A DNA stretch of 35,286 nucleotides, from NCBI GenBank assembly GCA_039033415.1, contig JBCCCR010000046.1, positions 1 through 35,286 of the forward strand. Direction: 5' to 3'. Positions 35,205 to 35,286 of the stretch are shown here, in pieces (within the stretch, counting starts at the first letter, position 1; the number at the start of each line of letters is the position of its first letter). A model generated the notes under the pieces. It worked only from the letters and a program-made list of their open reading frames with translations. It did not search any database and was not told where the DNA came from. The position numbers were made by a program, and so were the translations under genes. Source of the DNA: Pseudomonadota bacterium. GTDB lineage: Bacteria; Pseudomonadota; Gammaproteobacteria; Xanthomonadales; SZUA-38.

Positions 35205-35286
35205 AAAGGACAGCGGTATTAATCTGTCACAGTAATATGAACCCCGCGCCAGACCCCCGCGCAAGTTAACCCCGCGCCAGCAGAGC

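Overview
The window looks like chromosomal DNA of a GC-rich, free-living gammaproteobacterium. Supporting signs are an H+-translocating transhydrogenase in the two-subunit PntA/PntB form, a membrane-anchored FadE-type acyl-CoA dehydrogenase, a large TonB-dependent receptor with a long signal peptide, and strong UUCG-loop terminators. The style resembles marine Xanthomonadales/Chromatiales relatives, but that placement is inference. There is no phage, plasmid, CRISPR, rRNA or tRNA. Genes are packed tightly, with many ATGA-type overlaps.

Layout. 1-375: no gene; two long adjacent imperfect palindromes, then a terminator ahead of aspS. 376-3354: aspS and hpd (hydroxyphenylpyruvate dioxygenase), the latter behind a promoter overlapped by a 34-bp palindrome. 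3381-5367 (minus): a three-gene overlapping operon of a COG0720 pterin-synthase-family protein, a short-chain dehydrogenase and a VUT/YhhQ transporter. 5463-6143: nitroreductase. 6268-9225: pntA-pntB. 9270-11490: a small conserved protein, an MFS/NTT-like permease and a small outer-membrane barrel.

11554-24249 is a fatty-acid-to-sugar block: fadE and an alpha/beta hydrolase (minus), then GTP-type PEP carboxykinase, a histone-deacetylase/AcuC-like hydrolase, a TetR regulator and, in the same direction, thiolase, FadJ-like multifunctional protein, PaaG/isomerase-type crotonase, LCAD/IVD-type acyl-CoA dehydrogenase and a DUF427 protein. The logic is fatty acid to acetyl-CoA, with PEPCK supplying gluconeogenesis. 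The promoters of tetR and of the hydrolase-fadE pair both carry ACTTG/CAAGT inverted repeats, and both appear to give leaderless mRNAs.

24311-28609: a small membrane protein, an unrecognised protein (minus), an ECF sigma factor with a 12-bp minisatellite in its N-terminal coding region, a putative anti-sigma partner, a DUF4097 beta-repeat exported protein, and an NRDE/TANGO2-type protein (minus). 28637-35038: a CRTAC1-like FG-GAP/UnbV protein overlapping an exported TPR protein, followed by a highly biased-codon TonB-dependent receptor with a structured 5' leader. 35101-35286 holds short GGGGTCAGAGCA-type repeats.

The most promising novel leads are (i) the pterin-family operon, whose COG0720 protein lacks the QueD cysteine and has an E-x2-HGH motif next to a transporter normally tied to queuosine; (ii) the TonB receptor leader, which has a 13-bp hairpin followed by two mutually exclusive hairpins directly before the ribosome-binding site; and (iii) the twin palindromes upstream of aspS. 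All family names come from reading translated sequence by eye; no database search was run.
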